Assembly (NCBI GenBank): GCA_009731375.1
Contig: BJOX01000083.1
Coordinates: forward strand, 845,610-870,115
Source: Paulinella micropora
Taxonomy: Eukaryota > Cercozoa > Imbricatea > Euglyphida
Direction of reading: 5' to 3'
Length of the DNA: 24,506 nucleotides
The notes beneath the pieces were generated by a model. The model made no database searches. It was not told where the DNA came from and saw nothing but the letters and a program-made list of their open reading frames with translations. The translations under genes were made by a program, and so were the position numbers. Shown piece by piece: positions 1 to 10,842 of the stretch (position 1 is the stretch's first letter; each line of letters starts with the position of its first letter).

Positions 1-47
1 TAAAAGTACGTTTTTTTTTGAAAAACTGCCGAAAAAAAAAAAAAAAA

Positions 48-82
<35 letters not shown>

Positions 83-844
83 TTGAGGGGAAGGAGTTCA
101 AAATTTACAAGAACGGCTAGAGAATCCGCTTTGACGTGCCGTATGAGGATATATTTAGTCTTCTAGCGTCTATCCGTGGGTCGATGCGCTGTGTGGCATG
201 ACTCCATAGCGCATACTATTTTGCAGAAAGAAGTCAGAAGTTGTAATGACGAAAATGCTATTTCCGTCATAAAATCGGGAGGGGGTACTGTAGGCATCAC
301 CACCCGGACAGCAGGTAAAAAGTAACTTTTCCTGGTGATAGGTGCACCAGCCTGTTTTTCAGTATTATTTGTGCGGATTGGAGCTGATGCCATTTTATTC
401 CTGATCTGTTGCAGTTTTCCTTTTTCGGCTTCACTGAGCTAATATAACGAGACATCATTCTCATTCTTGAGGACTGTGTTTGGTTGTATTACCGACTTTT
501 TCTTGAGCTATCATTGGGGGCATTACAAAGTAAGCTTATCTTTTTTCAAGACTTAGTATTAATACACCCATTCTCCTGTCTGATTTGTAATTTGATTTTT
601 CCTTGTGTTCCATTCTTCATCTCTACCTTTGCAACCTGACTTACCTCTAGGCTTCGTCATCCGAGGCTCTGTTTATATATTAATAATTTCCTTTTTCACT
701 TCTCACTTGCTGAATTACTTCAAGTTTTCGTTCCCCCTTACGGTACAGTACCCTTTCTTTACCGGTTGCGGGTATTACAGTTTTTCTACTTAACACTGAC
801 AGGATATGACTCTGATTATTACTAATTCAAGTTAATAATATTGT
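1..844. other. Intergenic DNA without a recognised gene
   Basis: Poly-T, poly-A and (GA)n occupy about 11-82. The remainder is unique-looking, moderately AT-rich sequence. Short open frames exist on both strands, such as 163-393 minus and 605-793 plus, but none shows a recognisable domain or splice context. Confidence 0.5.
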
Positions 845-1019
845 TTAAGTCCCTGGGATTACCAATTGGTAATTTTCATTACCAACTGGTAACAAAAAAG
901 TTACCAATCGGTTACGAATATTGTGCCAATTTTGGCACAATATTTCCGTCTTTGCGTAATAGAATAACCAATTGGTAACCAAAAATTACCAATTGGTAAC
1001 AGTAGGACCAGGGACTTAA
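845..1019. mobile_element. TTAA-flanked foldback MITE
   Basis: Perfect 12-bp terminal inverted repeats TTAAGTCCCTGG (845-856) and CCAGGGACTTAA (1008-1019). If TTAA is the target-site duplication, the element proper is 849-1015. Inside there are four near-palindromic TTACCAATTGGTAA-type blocks, two on each side, and a central 28-nt palindrome at 917-944. There is no coding capacity. TTAA duplication is typical of piggyBac-type transposons, so this may be a non-autonomous relative; that assignment is inference. Confidence 0.75.
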
Positions 1020-2320
1020 CTAATATTCATTTTTACGCAAGCACCGTTTTAATAGAATACTTGCAAAAACACTCAGTCGTAGAGCTGAGTGGCCCCGGGC
1101 CGGGGAAGCAGAAGAGATAAAATGGAAGAGTAATGATGTCCAAAAACCGGGGCGGCGGGCGGTTCACGTCCTCGTCCTGGCTCCGACCACTGCACGGGAC
1201 AACTCCGAGTCCAGACCAATTCTCAATGTGACTTAGACAGAACCGCGCGTAGTCACCTCTCAACTTATATGACACTGCGTAATAGTGTGACTCGTGACGA
1301 AATGCAATCCTTTATCCTAATATGAATTATTTAATAAAATCGGAAGTATTCTTCAAAGCAGGAAATGTATATTAAATAAGAAGTCATCTTATAATATTAT
1401 ATATACATTTAATAACAACAACGCCCCCGCCCGGAATCACTTCCACGAGTGAATTACCGTAAAAACTAATAGCGAAATATTAATAACGATGTAGTATACC
1501 GTGCGTGTTATAATACACTTGAAATACGCAATGCGATCAAGTTGTGTATTAATACCGGGGTAGCGCGAGAATCTGGAGGGAGTTGGGTTGACCGAATGAA
1601 AGCACGCTGGTCACGGAGAGTTCCATGCGCACTGCCAGGTTTGATGACGTCTCGAATGGTACGGTAACGTTTGGCACGATGGTACGGTAACGTTTGGCAC
1701 GACGCACATGCTCACATGTATTTGTATTTTTTCCCAAGATATGCGTTCCGCAAAATTCAGGATCATCAGGAGCTCCTTCGACGAGACTCAGTACAGCCGC
1801 TCCTCAAGTTCGTATACCGGGGAGGATAAGTCCTCACTGCAGCGAAGAATGTTTGCCAATGAGTCCGCTTCTGAGAGGAGGCAGGTATTATTATTATTAT
1901 TATTCAGCTCAATGGCCTTACGGCGTTAAACTGTGATGCCAACTCAAAACCATTTGGTGGATGATGCTGGGGAGGAGGGTCGTTGGGCGCCTGTCGAAGA
2001 TCTTAAACTCCGCTATGCCGCTTGATAGCCCGTGGACCCATCGAATACCAAATTGTTATGGCTGGGGTTTTGAGGTAGTTCTAGCAACCATGCTTAGTGT
2101 ACGCACTTGCACATGCGGCAACGTTTTGCAAGGTTGTTGAGACTGCGGAATAACCTCGGCTTAGTGTAGTCTTGCCCTCAGGAGCTCCATCGGTGGCCCC
2201 TATAATCAGTCGAGAGACTGACTAGGTGGGGATGGAGCACCTCGAACAAGGGCATGGAGGCTCATGTCCGGAAACGGATCGTGCCATCAGCTGCATCAGT
2301 ATGCCTTAGAGGAAGTATAT
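1020..2320. other. Intergenic, repeat-like, no gene recognised
   Basis: Contains the hairpin at 1070-1091, an AT-rich stretch at 1300-1420, the 23-bp duplication at 1658-1701 and a short ATT run at 1887-1903. The stretch at about 2250-2290 (atggaggctcatgtccgga) resembles the 3' part of the SINE at 2458-3061. The region around 1930-2320 may therefore be an older retroelement copy. There is no long open frame and an assembly gap follows. Confidence 0.4.
1658..1701. repeat. Tandem duplication of a 23-bp unit
   Basis: GGTACGGTAACGTTTGGCAC plus GAT is present twice in succession (1658-1680 and 1681-1701, the second lacking its last two bases). The copies are otherwise identical. Confidence 0.85.
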
Positions 2321-2457
2321 NNNNNNNNNNNNNNNNNNNNNNNNNNNNNNNNNNNNNNNNNNNNNNNNNNNNNNNNNNNNNNNNNNNNNNNNNNNNNNNN
2401 NNNNNNNNNNNNNNNNNNNNNNNNNNNNNNNNNNNNNNNNNNNNNNNNNNNNNNNNN
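2321..2457. other. Assembly gap (137 N)
   Basis: Run of N. By comparison with the second SINE unit it should hold, among other things, the tRNA-like head of the first unit. Confidence 0.95.
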
Positions 2458-2603
2458 GAACATACCGGCCCGTCTGGAAGTGTTGGAACTGCCCTTGCGG
2501 GGGTGTCATTAGAGCTTATCGTCAATTCTTCGTACTCCCCTCACGGGTGAGACGATGGAGGCGCATGTGCAGAAATGCATCAGCCATTGACAGAGAAGCA
2601 CTA

Positions 2604-2650
<47 letters not shown>

Positions 2651-2666
2651 GTTATTATTATTATAA

Positions 2667-2710
<44 letters not shown>

Positions 2711-2724
2711 TATTATTATTACTA

Positions 2725-2794
<70 letters not shown>
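2458..2794 (+). mobile_element. SINE unit 1, body plus ATT tail
   Basis: The body at 2458-2603 starts gaacataccggcccgtctgg and ends attgacagagaagcacta. It matches 2917-3061 with only a few differences. An ATT/TTA microsatellite tail fills 2604-2794. The head is hidden in the preceding gap. Confidence 0.7.
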
Positions 2795-2795
<1 letters not shown>

Positions 2796-3078
2796 GACAC
2801 CGTGATAGCCCAGTGGTCAAGTTCTACCATCTGGGCCCTGTCGCCAGTTCGATTCCCGTCGGTGCCACCAGTATTTTCATTGAACATACCGGTCCGTCTG
2901 GACCAGTATTTTCATTGAACATACCGGTCCGTCTGGAAGTGTTGGAACTGCCTTTGCGGGGGTGTCATTAGAGCTTATCGTCAATTCTTCGTACTCCCCT
3001 CACGGGTGAGACGATGGAGGCGCATGTGCAGATTTGCATCAGCCATTGACAGAGAAGCACTAATATTATTATTATTAC

Positions 3079-3125
<47 letters not shown>
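2796..3125 (+). mobile_element. SINE unit 2 with tRNA-like head
   Basis: The tRNA-like head at 2796-2870 has an acceptor-like pairing GACACCG with CGGTGCC (one A-C mismatch) followed by ACCA. A box-A-like element TAGCCCAGTGGT (2806-2817) and a box-B-like element AGTTCGATTCC (2846-2856) form an internal RNA polymerase III promoter. The body runs to 3061 and an ATT tail to about 3125. A stretch of about 35 bp (accagtattttcattgaaca and following) is duplicated in tandem at 2868-2937. T-stem pairing is poor, so this is a tRNA-derived SINE rather than a working tRNA. Confidence 0.75.
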
Positions 3126-3464
3126 GTATGCGATCACTGTTTTATCAATAATAGAAACTTACCACTCGTAGAGACGAGTGGGAAGACAAAGTGTGAGAAT
3201 GAAGGTGGTCAAAAGGTAACTCTTCACAGTCAGAACGAAGTGTAATAATACAAAACAAAGGTGACCGGCCACCGTGCCTTCAGAGACAGAATGAAAGCTT
3301 GGTACAGTTTCATCATGCCCAAGACCGGATGCAGTTTAGCGTCATGCCCAGGACGATTTTTGATTTCTTGGCGAGTGATTGAGTCGGTGCTTTCTATGTT
3401 ACTAATATATACTAGACTGAGGTCTTGTCAACGGTGCACGCCTTAGCCATAACATTACAACTCC
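3126..3464. other. 3' flank of the VPS9-PX gene
   Basis: Immediately downstream, in the minus direction, of the stop codon. It includes a hairpin at 3162-3181. No polyadenylation signal or second gene was recognised. Confidence 0.4.
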
Positions 3465-3817
3465 TCAGCCTTCGACTTGGTCCAGGGCCAGGAACGTCCT
3501 GACTTGAGGCAGCAAGGGCACGCCCCGCATCCCTAGCAAGTTATGCAGGAACTTCTCCAAGGCCTGCCTCCTTTCCTCCAGAAAGCGCGCGCTGACACGG
3601 CGCATGACTGTCCGCCTGGGCAAAATTGGCAAAACGGCTGTCCGGCCCAGCTTGGCCTGTCGCAATTCTTTCTGTAGTTCCACGAAGTCGCTGAAGCGGT
3701 GCGGGATCGACCAGACGCGCCCGTCTCCCCGGGAAATCACCACGTTGTACCAGACCAGAGCAGTGGAGGACCCACCGGAACTGCTGGGGCTAACACTAAC
3801 ACTACTACTACTACTAG

Positions 3818-3885
<68 letters not shown>

Positions 3886-3939
3886 TTATTATTATTATTA
3901 TTACCACCACCACCACCACCACCACCACTACTACTACTA

Positions 3940-4025
<86 letters not shown>

Positions 4026-4038
4026 GCTACTACTACCA

Positions 4039-4099
<61 letters not shown>

Positions 4100-4223
4100 C
4101 ACTACTACTACCACTACCACTACCACCACTACTACCATCACCATCACCACCCTTGGTTCCTCTTTTAGCAGTATCCGGCGTTTTCATGTCTTCTGTCCGC
4201 ATTTTGCGGTCGAATGGCAAAAC
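3465..4223 (-). CDS. Predicted last exon 18, PX domain and stop
   Basis: 759 nt, phase 0 in, ending at TGA 3467-3465. The acceptor is taken as gtgggcAG (4225-4224). It starts VLPFDRKMRTEDMKT, passes through a Ser tract (with short Gly and Asn runs) of more than 100 residues written by AGT/GGT/AAT repeats at 3798-4140, and ends in a PX domain: STALVWYNVVISRGDGRVWS, IPHRFSDFVELQKELRQAK, the proline loop LPILPRRT and FLEERRQALEKFLHNLL. The RFSDF segment, the PxxP-like loop and the FxxxRxxxLxxFLxxLL helix are PX signatures (family knowledge: phosphoinositide binding). The usual R-[RK]-Y/F is H-R-F here. The trinucleotide tract could instead be an intron; the frame is open either way. Confidence 0.8.
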
Positions 4224-4233
4224 CTGCCCACCT

Positions 4234-4451
4234 ACATGTATGTATGTATGTATGTGTGTATGCATGCATGCATGTATGTATGCATGCATGTATGTATGAG
4301 TATGTATGTATGAGTATATGTATGTATGTATGTATGTATGCATGCATGCATGCCATGCCATGCCATGCCATGCCATGCATGCATGTATGTATGTATGTAT
4401 GTATGTAAATATATACCGTCAAGTTTCGTTAGACTAGCGGTAAAGGCAGCC

Positions 4452-4506
<55 letters not shown>

Positions 4507-4523
4507 GTAGGTAGGTAGGTAGG

Positions 4524-4578
<55 letters not shown>

Positions 4579-4675
4579 GTAGGTAGGTAGGTAGGTAGGT
4601 AGGTAGGTAGGTAGGTAGGTAGATAGATAGATAGAGATTGATAGAAAGAAGATAGGTAGGTAGTGTGTGTAGTAC
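4234..4675. repeat. Intron 17 microsatellites (ATGT/ATGC, GATA/GGTA)
   Basis: 4234-4408 is ATGT with ATGC variants and a CATGC pentamer run at about 4348-4377. 4409-4451 is a short unique piece. 4452-4655 alternates GATA and GGTA blocks. On the coding strand these read CATA, TATC and TACC. Confidence 0.9.
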
Positions 4676-5192
4676 CGCTACATCGGCGTTGTTCAGTGTG
4701 GTTTTCAGGAAGGAGGGTATGGAGACGGCGAAGATCTCCTTGACGACGCGAGCGTTGCGCGAGGAGGGGTGGTCCGAGAGGAGATCGCAGGGCTCCAGGA
4801 ACAAGGAGCAGGGCAGCGCTGTGAAGGCTCTGGTGCTGGTGGGAGAAGTGTTCAAGGAGGAGCCGCTGGCAGACATCTTGCCGCCGCCAAGTGGGGGGAA
4901 AAGCCGGCGCGTGGTGGCGGCAGTAGTCTTGGTCCGGTCGGCGCCTGCCCCTGCGCCTCGCCGGCCCGGTCGCACCTCCTCTGCTGCTGCTCCGCCGTTA
5001 CTTTCAGCTCCGCCGTTACTTCCAGCAGGCGGTGAGTCCGACTCCGACTTCCGGTCCGACTTGCTGGTCATGATGGCTTTGGCAGCTGGCATGGGCGATG
5101 GCAGAGGGTCTGTGCTCGCTGCTGCTGCTGCCTGCACGCCGTCGCTGTTGAGATCAGGCGGCTCGTGCTCAAGCGACAGAGAGCTCGAGGAA
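4676..5192 (-). CDS. Predicted exon 17, linker with helical segment
   Basis: 517 nt, phase 2 in and phase 0 out. The acceptor is ggcgcctAG (5194-5193) and the donor GTAGCG|gtacta at 4675. It encodes an acidic start (SLEHEPPDLNSDGVQ), an Ala run, a low-complexity stretch with a duplicated SNGGA segment, and an ordered-looking end (LFLEPCDLLSDHPSSRNARV, VKEIFAVSIPSFLKTTLNN). The end may form helices ahead of the PX domain; no named domain is recognised. Phase joins cleanly to VLPFDRKMRT of the last exon. Confidence 0.75.
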
Positions 5193-5202
5193 CTAGGCGC
5201 CA

Positions 5203-5786
<584 letters not shown>

Positions 5787-5860
5787 CTGCGCGCGAACGA
5801 GGGAGGAGTAGGTGAGTTATTGGTCAGGTTGCACAAGGAAAGCGCCGAGGACCCCGCCGA
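5787..5860 (-). CDS. Predicted exon 16
   Basis: 74 nt, phase 0 in and phase 2 out. The acceptor is tgtgtttgcAG (5862-5861), a good pyrimidine-rich site. The donor is CGCAG|gtatgtat at 5786, formed where the exon meets the ACAT/ATGT array. It encodes SAGSSALSLCNLTNNSPTPP then SFAR. The two leftover bases (AG) plus T of the next exon give Ser, continuing a Ser-rich stretch in phase. Confidence 0.7.
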
Positions 5861-5926
5861 CTGCAAACACACAACAACAACGCTGTGTTCTCTACCTTTC
5901 GATTGACCTATCCTACCAACTTACAC

Positions 5927-6134
5927 CTGCAAGGAGTGCGGTGGCGGGCTGGGTGGCATGGACGCCCAGATACTTGTGGCTGCCGCGCCACCGGTGGAGG
6001 AAGAGGAGGAAGAGACGTAGGAAGAAGAAGTGGGGACCCAGGAACCAGGAGTGCTTTTGTCTCCGCTGAGGTCGGCCAAGGGCGAGGCGCCCAAGAGCGA
6101 GTAGGACATGGACCGCGTGATGAAGGAGTGGGTG
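5927..6134 (-). CDS. Predicted exon 15, Ser-rich linker
   Basis: 208 nt, phase 2 in and phase 0 out. The acceptor is gtgtcttAG (6136-6135). The donor is TTGCAG|gtgtaagt at 5926. It encodes THSFITRSMSYSLLGASPLA, then DLSGDKSTPGSWVPTSSSYV, a Ser/Thr run and WASMPPSPPPHSLQ. RSMSYSLLG and the Pro/Ser stretch could be regulatory, for example phosphorylated, but nothing specific is recognised. The following intron is only 66 nt (5926-5861) and free of microsatellite. Confidence 0.7.
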
Positions 6135-6182
6135 CTAAGACACGACATACAGATACAAATACGGATACAGATACGGATACCC

Positions 6183-6183
<1 letters not shown>

Positions 6184-6228
<45 letters not shown>

Positions 6229-6248
6229 CCCCCCCCCCNNNNNNNNNN
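6184..6248. repeat. Homopolymer A and C tracts with a 10-N gap
   Basis: About 43 A followed by about 12 C, then N at 6239-6248. The homopolymers may have caused the assembly break. The donor of exon 14 lies here. Confidence 0.85.
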
Positions 6249-6358
6249 GCTGCTGCTGCTGCTGTGGTGGCGGTTTCGCGGGAAACCGGCCGGCCCTCGT
6301 AGGCCCAGCCGAAGGGGCCGCTCGGAACTGCCGACACGGGCGGGTCAGAGGTCTGTAC
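6249..6358 (-). CDS. Predicted exon 14, linker, 3' end in a gap
   Basis: About 110 nt are visible, phase 0 in, after ctacttcAG (6360-6359). It encodes VQTSDPPVSAVPSGPFGWAY, then EGRPVSRETATT and an Ala run from GCA repeats. It runs into a 10-N gap at 6239-6248 followed by poly-G and poly-T on this strand, so the donor is not visible. The next exon requires this one to end in phase 2. Composition suggests a flexible linker between the VPS9 and PX domains. Confidence 0.6.
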
Positions 6359-6377
6359 CTGAAGTAGGTTGAGTATG

Positions 6378-6977
<600 letters not shown>

Positions 6978-7087
6978 CTGTGTCTCTTCCTGTGTCTCTT
7001 GCTCGTGCAGCAGGCGCGTCAAAGGTCCGTTGCCTCGCACGTCCATGACGGCGCTTTCCAGTGTGGCCAGAGAGTAGCCTTTCTGCC
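6978..7087 (-). CDS. Predicted exon 13, end of VPS9 domain
   Basis: 110 nt, phase 1 in and phase 0 out. The acceptor ctctcAG (7089-7088) ends a pure (CT)n tract. The donor is CACAG|gtacttac at 6977, whose continuation is the AAGT/ACTT array. It encodes [20 protein letters not shown], then [28 protein letters not shown] corresponds to the conserved GYYxTNLxxA segment of VPS9 domains. The end has a small internal duplication (EETQ, EETQ). Two further copies of the 3' part follow downstream at 6842-6902 and 6592-6652. Confidence 0.85.
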
Positions 7088-7391
<304 letters not shown>

Positions 7392-7393
7392 GC

Positions 7394-7545
7394 CTGTGCG
7401 CTCTTGCGTGGGGATCAAGTCGGTCAGCATGGCAATGCGAGACACCAAGTGAGTCAAGCCAGAGTGGATCAGACAATACTGGAAGACAGGCAGGAGGTCG
7501 TCGGCCGCCATGCTCACGCCGCCCTCAGGAACCGGCAGGCCATGC
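7394..7545 (-). CDS. Predicted exon 12, VPS9 catalytic core
   Basis: 152 nt, phase 2 in and phase 1 out, after atctctAG (7547-7546). It encodes HGLPVPEGGVSMAADDLLPV, then FQYCLIHSGLTHLVSRIAML and TDLIPTQERT. The ADDLLPV..Y.LI.SG...L motif is the hallmark of VPS9 domains, whose conserved Asp lies in this ADD/ADE motif (family knowledge: Rabex-5, plant VPS9a). These domains exchange nucleotide on Rab5-type GTPases. The donor is CACAG|gcctct at 7393: a GC dinucleotide directly against a (CT)n intron. The join to exon 13 restores [15 protein letters not shown] with no gap, which strongly supports this boundary. Confidence 0.85.
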
Positions 7546-7562
7546 CTAGAGATATGAAGATA

Positions 7563-7912
<350 letters not shown>

Positions 7913-7949
7913 ATAGATATAGATATAAATAAGATATACAGATTGTTGC

Positions 7950-8088
7950 CTGTGCATGTGTTGTTCCAGCTCGGTCAGGATGTGCGACGTAGCCTGGGCC
8001 AGCCGATCTAGCTGCTGCTCCACGCCCTCCACATGTGCCATACTGCCCAGCAACTCGCAACTCTCGGCATATTTCCGCGCACCTGCAC
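7950..8088 (-). CDS. Predicted exon 11, VPS9 domain helices
   Basis: 139 nt, phase 1 in and phase 2 out. It follows a 75-nt intron (8163-8089) that is mostly TACC repeat and ends in tatcAG. It encodes GAGARKYAESCELLGSMAHV, then EGVEQQLDRLAQATSHILTE and LEQHMHR. The layout matches the VPS9 region just before the catalytic motif, where a pair of helices ends in a KLxxLxxxxxxI-like pattern (here QLDRLAQATSHI). The best phase-compatible donor is CACAG|gcaaca at 7949, a GC donor. The nearest GT donor (7939) breaks phase; a GT at about 7912 keeps phase but adds a repeat-encoded YLIYIYIY tail. A BAR domain was considered and judged less likely. Confidence 0.7.
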
Positions 8089-8163
8089 CTGATAGGTAGG
8101 TAGGTAGGTAGGTAGGTAGGTCGGTAGGTAGGTCGGTAGGTAGGCAGATGGATATCTGGATAC

Positions 8164-9922
8164 CCGTGAAGGCATGGGAGCGCGGCAAGCTGTCCGACAG
8201 CGCTGGTGGCAGAGCCATGACCGAGCAGGACGAAGGAGAGTCTGGCCTAGGCAAGTTCGAGTGTGACGCATGTGGCGATGATGATGTACCTCCCAGGTCC
8301 ACACCTTCTACTACATGGTCCACACCCGCCTCCTCCTCCTCCTCTTCCCCTTCCCCAGCGACCCATTGGGTCGGCTCCTCACCGGCACCGGCTTTTGCGC
8401 GCGATTTGGCCACAAATTTCGACGGGTTAACGTCGGATTTGGCAGCCAATTTCGACGGGTTAACAGTGCTCTGACCCTCCGACCGGATCCGGCGGCATTT
8501 GGATGGCGGGGAAGGAGTCTTCGTCTTCGTCTTCGTCTTCGTCTTCGTGCTTGCTTTTGCCTTGGCTGTCCTGTTTCGACCGCTTGTCCTTGTTGCGGTC
8601 CCTGTCCTTTGGGTTGTTTTGCTTGTCCGCACTTCGTGCGCCGCCTCCGCTGTGGCAGAGTTTGGAAAGGTAGTGGCGGCGCTTGCACTTTGGACTGTCG
8701 GGCTAATCTGACTTGGATTTCCTGCCGACGATGACTTGATGTGTGTGTTACTTGCAGAGGCTCGAGGCGAGAGAGCGGGCTGGGAAGGGTGCGCCTTGTC
8801 TTTGGCTGCTTTGTCGAGCAGGTTGGCTGCGAGCGACACGCGGGGACCTGTCGGGGAAGCAGCAGAGAAAGCAATAGCAGCTTTGGTTGAAATGGACGGA
8901 GAAGAACTAGCTCCATGAAGTAAAGAAGCGACATGCACATGTGGACTGGACGGGTCTGTGGCCAGCTTTTCCTTTTCCTTACCCAGCTGCTGCGACGTCA
9001 ATGTCGATTTCCCGTTGCTGAGGTGGTGCAAAGGGGCAGCGGGGCTTGCTACAGCCGGAGTCATAAAATCTGTGGCGAGCGGTGGGGAGCACTCCGCCAC
9101 CAGCGGCGTGATATCTCCGGCCGCGGGTGGGGCAAAATCGAACGCAAAATTCGGACCGAAGGGCGAGGCAGAAGCTGCAGGGGGTTGTGCCGGGGTGGAG
9201 TCGGAGTCCGAAGAAGAGTCATCCTCCTCATTCTCCTCCTCACTTTGCGGGAAATTTTGCGAGATGTCCCGCTGCTGCTGGCCCGGCCGCCGCGTTGTCC
9301 GCGCGCCTGCTGTCCGGTCCGGCCGGTCTTTCCGGATTTTCCCGGACAAAGCGGGGAGGATGCGCACAGTGCCGTGAACACGGGCCAAGTTCCCGGGAAC
9401 CCCCTCCACGGGTGCCACCTGAGCGGGCAATTTGTCACTTGCTCTCTCGGCCCCTTCCTGTTGTCCCTGCTCGTCGTGATGATGATGATGATGATGATGA
9501 TGGCGAGCCTCAGTCTCAACTGCTTCTTCAAGTCCTCCTGCCGCACCCCCACCACCCTCCTCCTCCTCCTCCTTACTCCTAGCCTCACTTGTGCAACCTT
9601 CCTCCCCCTCCTCCCCTTCAACCTCGTGCCCCTCCCTCCCCTCTGCCTCCACTCCCTCTTCCGCATCCGTCACCAGACCCTCCTGGATCTCTCCCTCCTC
9701 TTCTTCTCCTTGTTCCCACTCTTTCCTCCCTTGTGTGTCCTCCGCTGTCTCCTCCGGCCCCAGCAGCTCCGCGTCCAGCAAAGTGGCAAAGTGCAGCTTC
9801 CGCACTAACGAAATGTTTTTCTGATAGCCGTTATAGCCGTTTTCCAGCGGTTTGGCGTGTGCGGATGTGGCTACAGCAAGCGCTTCACCAGGGAAGGGAA
9901 AAGTAAAGGGAGCTCGAGCACC
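8164..9922 (-). CDS. Predicted exon 10, long disordered insertion
   Basis: 1,759 nt, about 586 codons, open throughout, phase 0 in and phase 1 out. The acceptor is taken as gtgcatAG (9924-9923), the last point where phase agrees before an in-frame TAG; another AG at 9884-9883 is possible. The donor is CACGG|gtatcc at 8163. The first 60 residues look ordered (KNISLVRKLHFATLLDAELL). The rest is low complexity: a Glu-rich stretch, a run of nine His from a GAT/ATC repeat at 9477-9503, Ser/Pro/Ala-rich stretches, a KTKTKT run near 8515-8550, and a duplicated NPSK(L/F)xAKS segment around 8405-8470. It lies between two halves of the VPS9 helical region. No frame on the opposite strand shows comparable family resemblance. 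Confidence 0.75.
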
Positions 9923-9954
9923 CTATGCACGTGCTTATCATGTATGTGTACATG

Positions 9955-10011
9955 CGTATTATGTATGTGTATGCGTATATGAAGATATACAAATTTATAT
10001 ATATATATATA

Positions 10012-10051
<40 letters not shown>

Positions 10052-10573
10052 GTCTTCATTCCCGCAGTTCTCGCAACTGCTCTTCCACGAGTATATGTAT
10101 AAATTTTTATATACATGTAGATGCATGTTTATCAGGAGCTGAATGGATAACTCACGCATATCATGCAACTCCTAAATGGATAACTCACGCATATCATGCA
10201 ACTGCTCAATACGGTTGCAATTGATCTGATATGGTTGCAATCGATCTGATATGGTTGCAATTGATCTGATGGATAACTCACGCGTATCATGCAACTGCTC
10301 AATGGATAACTCACACATATCATGCAACTGCTCAATGGATAACTCACACATATCATGCAACTGCTCAATGGATAACTCACGCATATCATGGATAACTCAC
10401 ACATATCATGCAACTGCTCAATGGATATTTCACGCGTATCATGCAACTGCTCTTCCACGATATTATCTTGTGCGTGGATTGTGCGGTGAAATATGTACAT
10501 GTATATGTTTATGTATATGTACCAGCTGCTCAATCGATAACTAGGCAGTTTTCGCAGCCGCTCTCCCACGATC

Positions 10574-10624
<51 letters not shown>

Positions 10625-10626
10625 CA

Positions 10627-10659
<33 letters not shown>

Positions 10660-10678
10660 GTGAATATGAATATGCATG

Positions 10679-10725
<47 letters not shown>

Positions 10726-10808
10726 GTGTATATGCATATGTATATGTATATGCTTATGTAAAAGTATATGTATATGTATATGTAATGTATATGTATACGT
10801 ATATGTAC

Positions 10809-10842
<34 letters not shown>

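Noticed and set aside
163-393. Small minus-strand protein
   Set aside because: 76 codons with no recognisable motif and no splice or promoter context; chance is likely.
2796-2870. Functional tRNA gene
   Set aside because: The acceptor stem has a mismatch, the T-stem pairs badly and no clear anticodon arm forms. It is followed by a SINE body and an ATT tail.
3604-4313. Long plus-strand frames giving poly-Leu or poly-Thr proteins
   Set aside because: They are translations of the ACT repeat antisense to the PX exon and have no domain or composition expected of a gene.
7950-8088. BAR or sorting-nexin helix in exon 11
   Set aside because: YAESCELLGSM recalls SNX-BAR proteins, but the exon joins in phase to ADDLLPV, and its helices fit the VPS9 fold better.
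8933-9906. Plus-strand frames opposite exon 10
   Set aside because: They are shadows of the minus-strand low-complexity coding sequence; the minus frame links in phase to the VPS9 exons.
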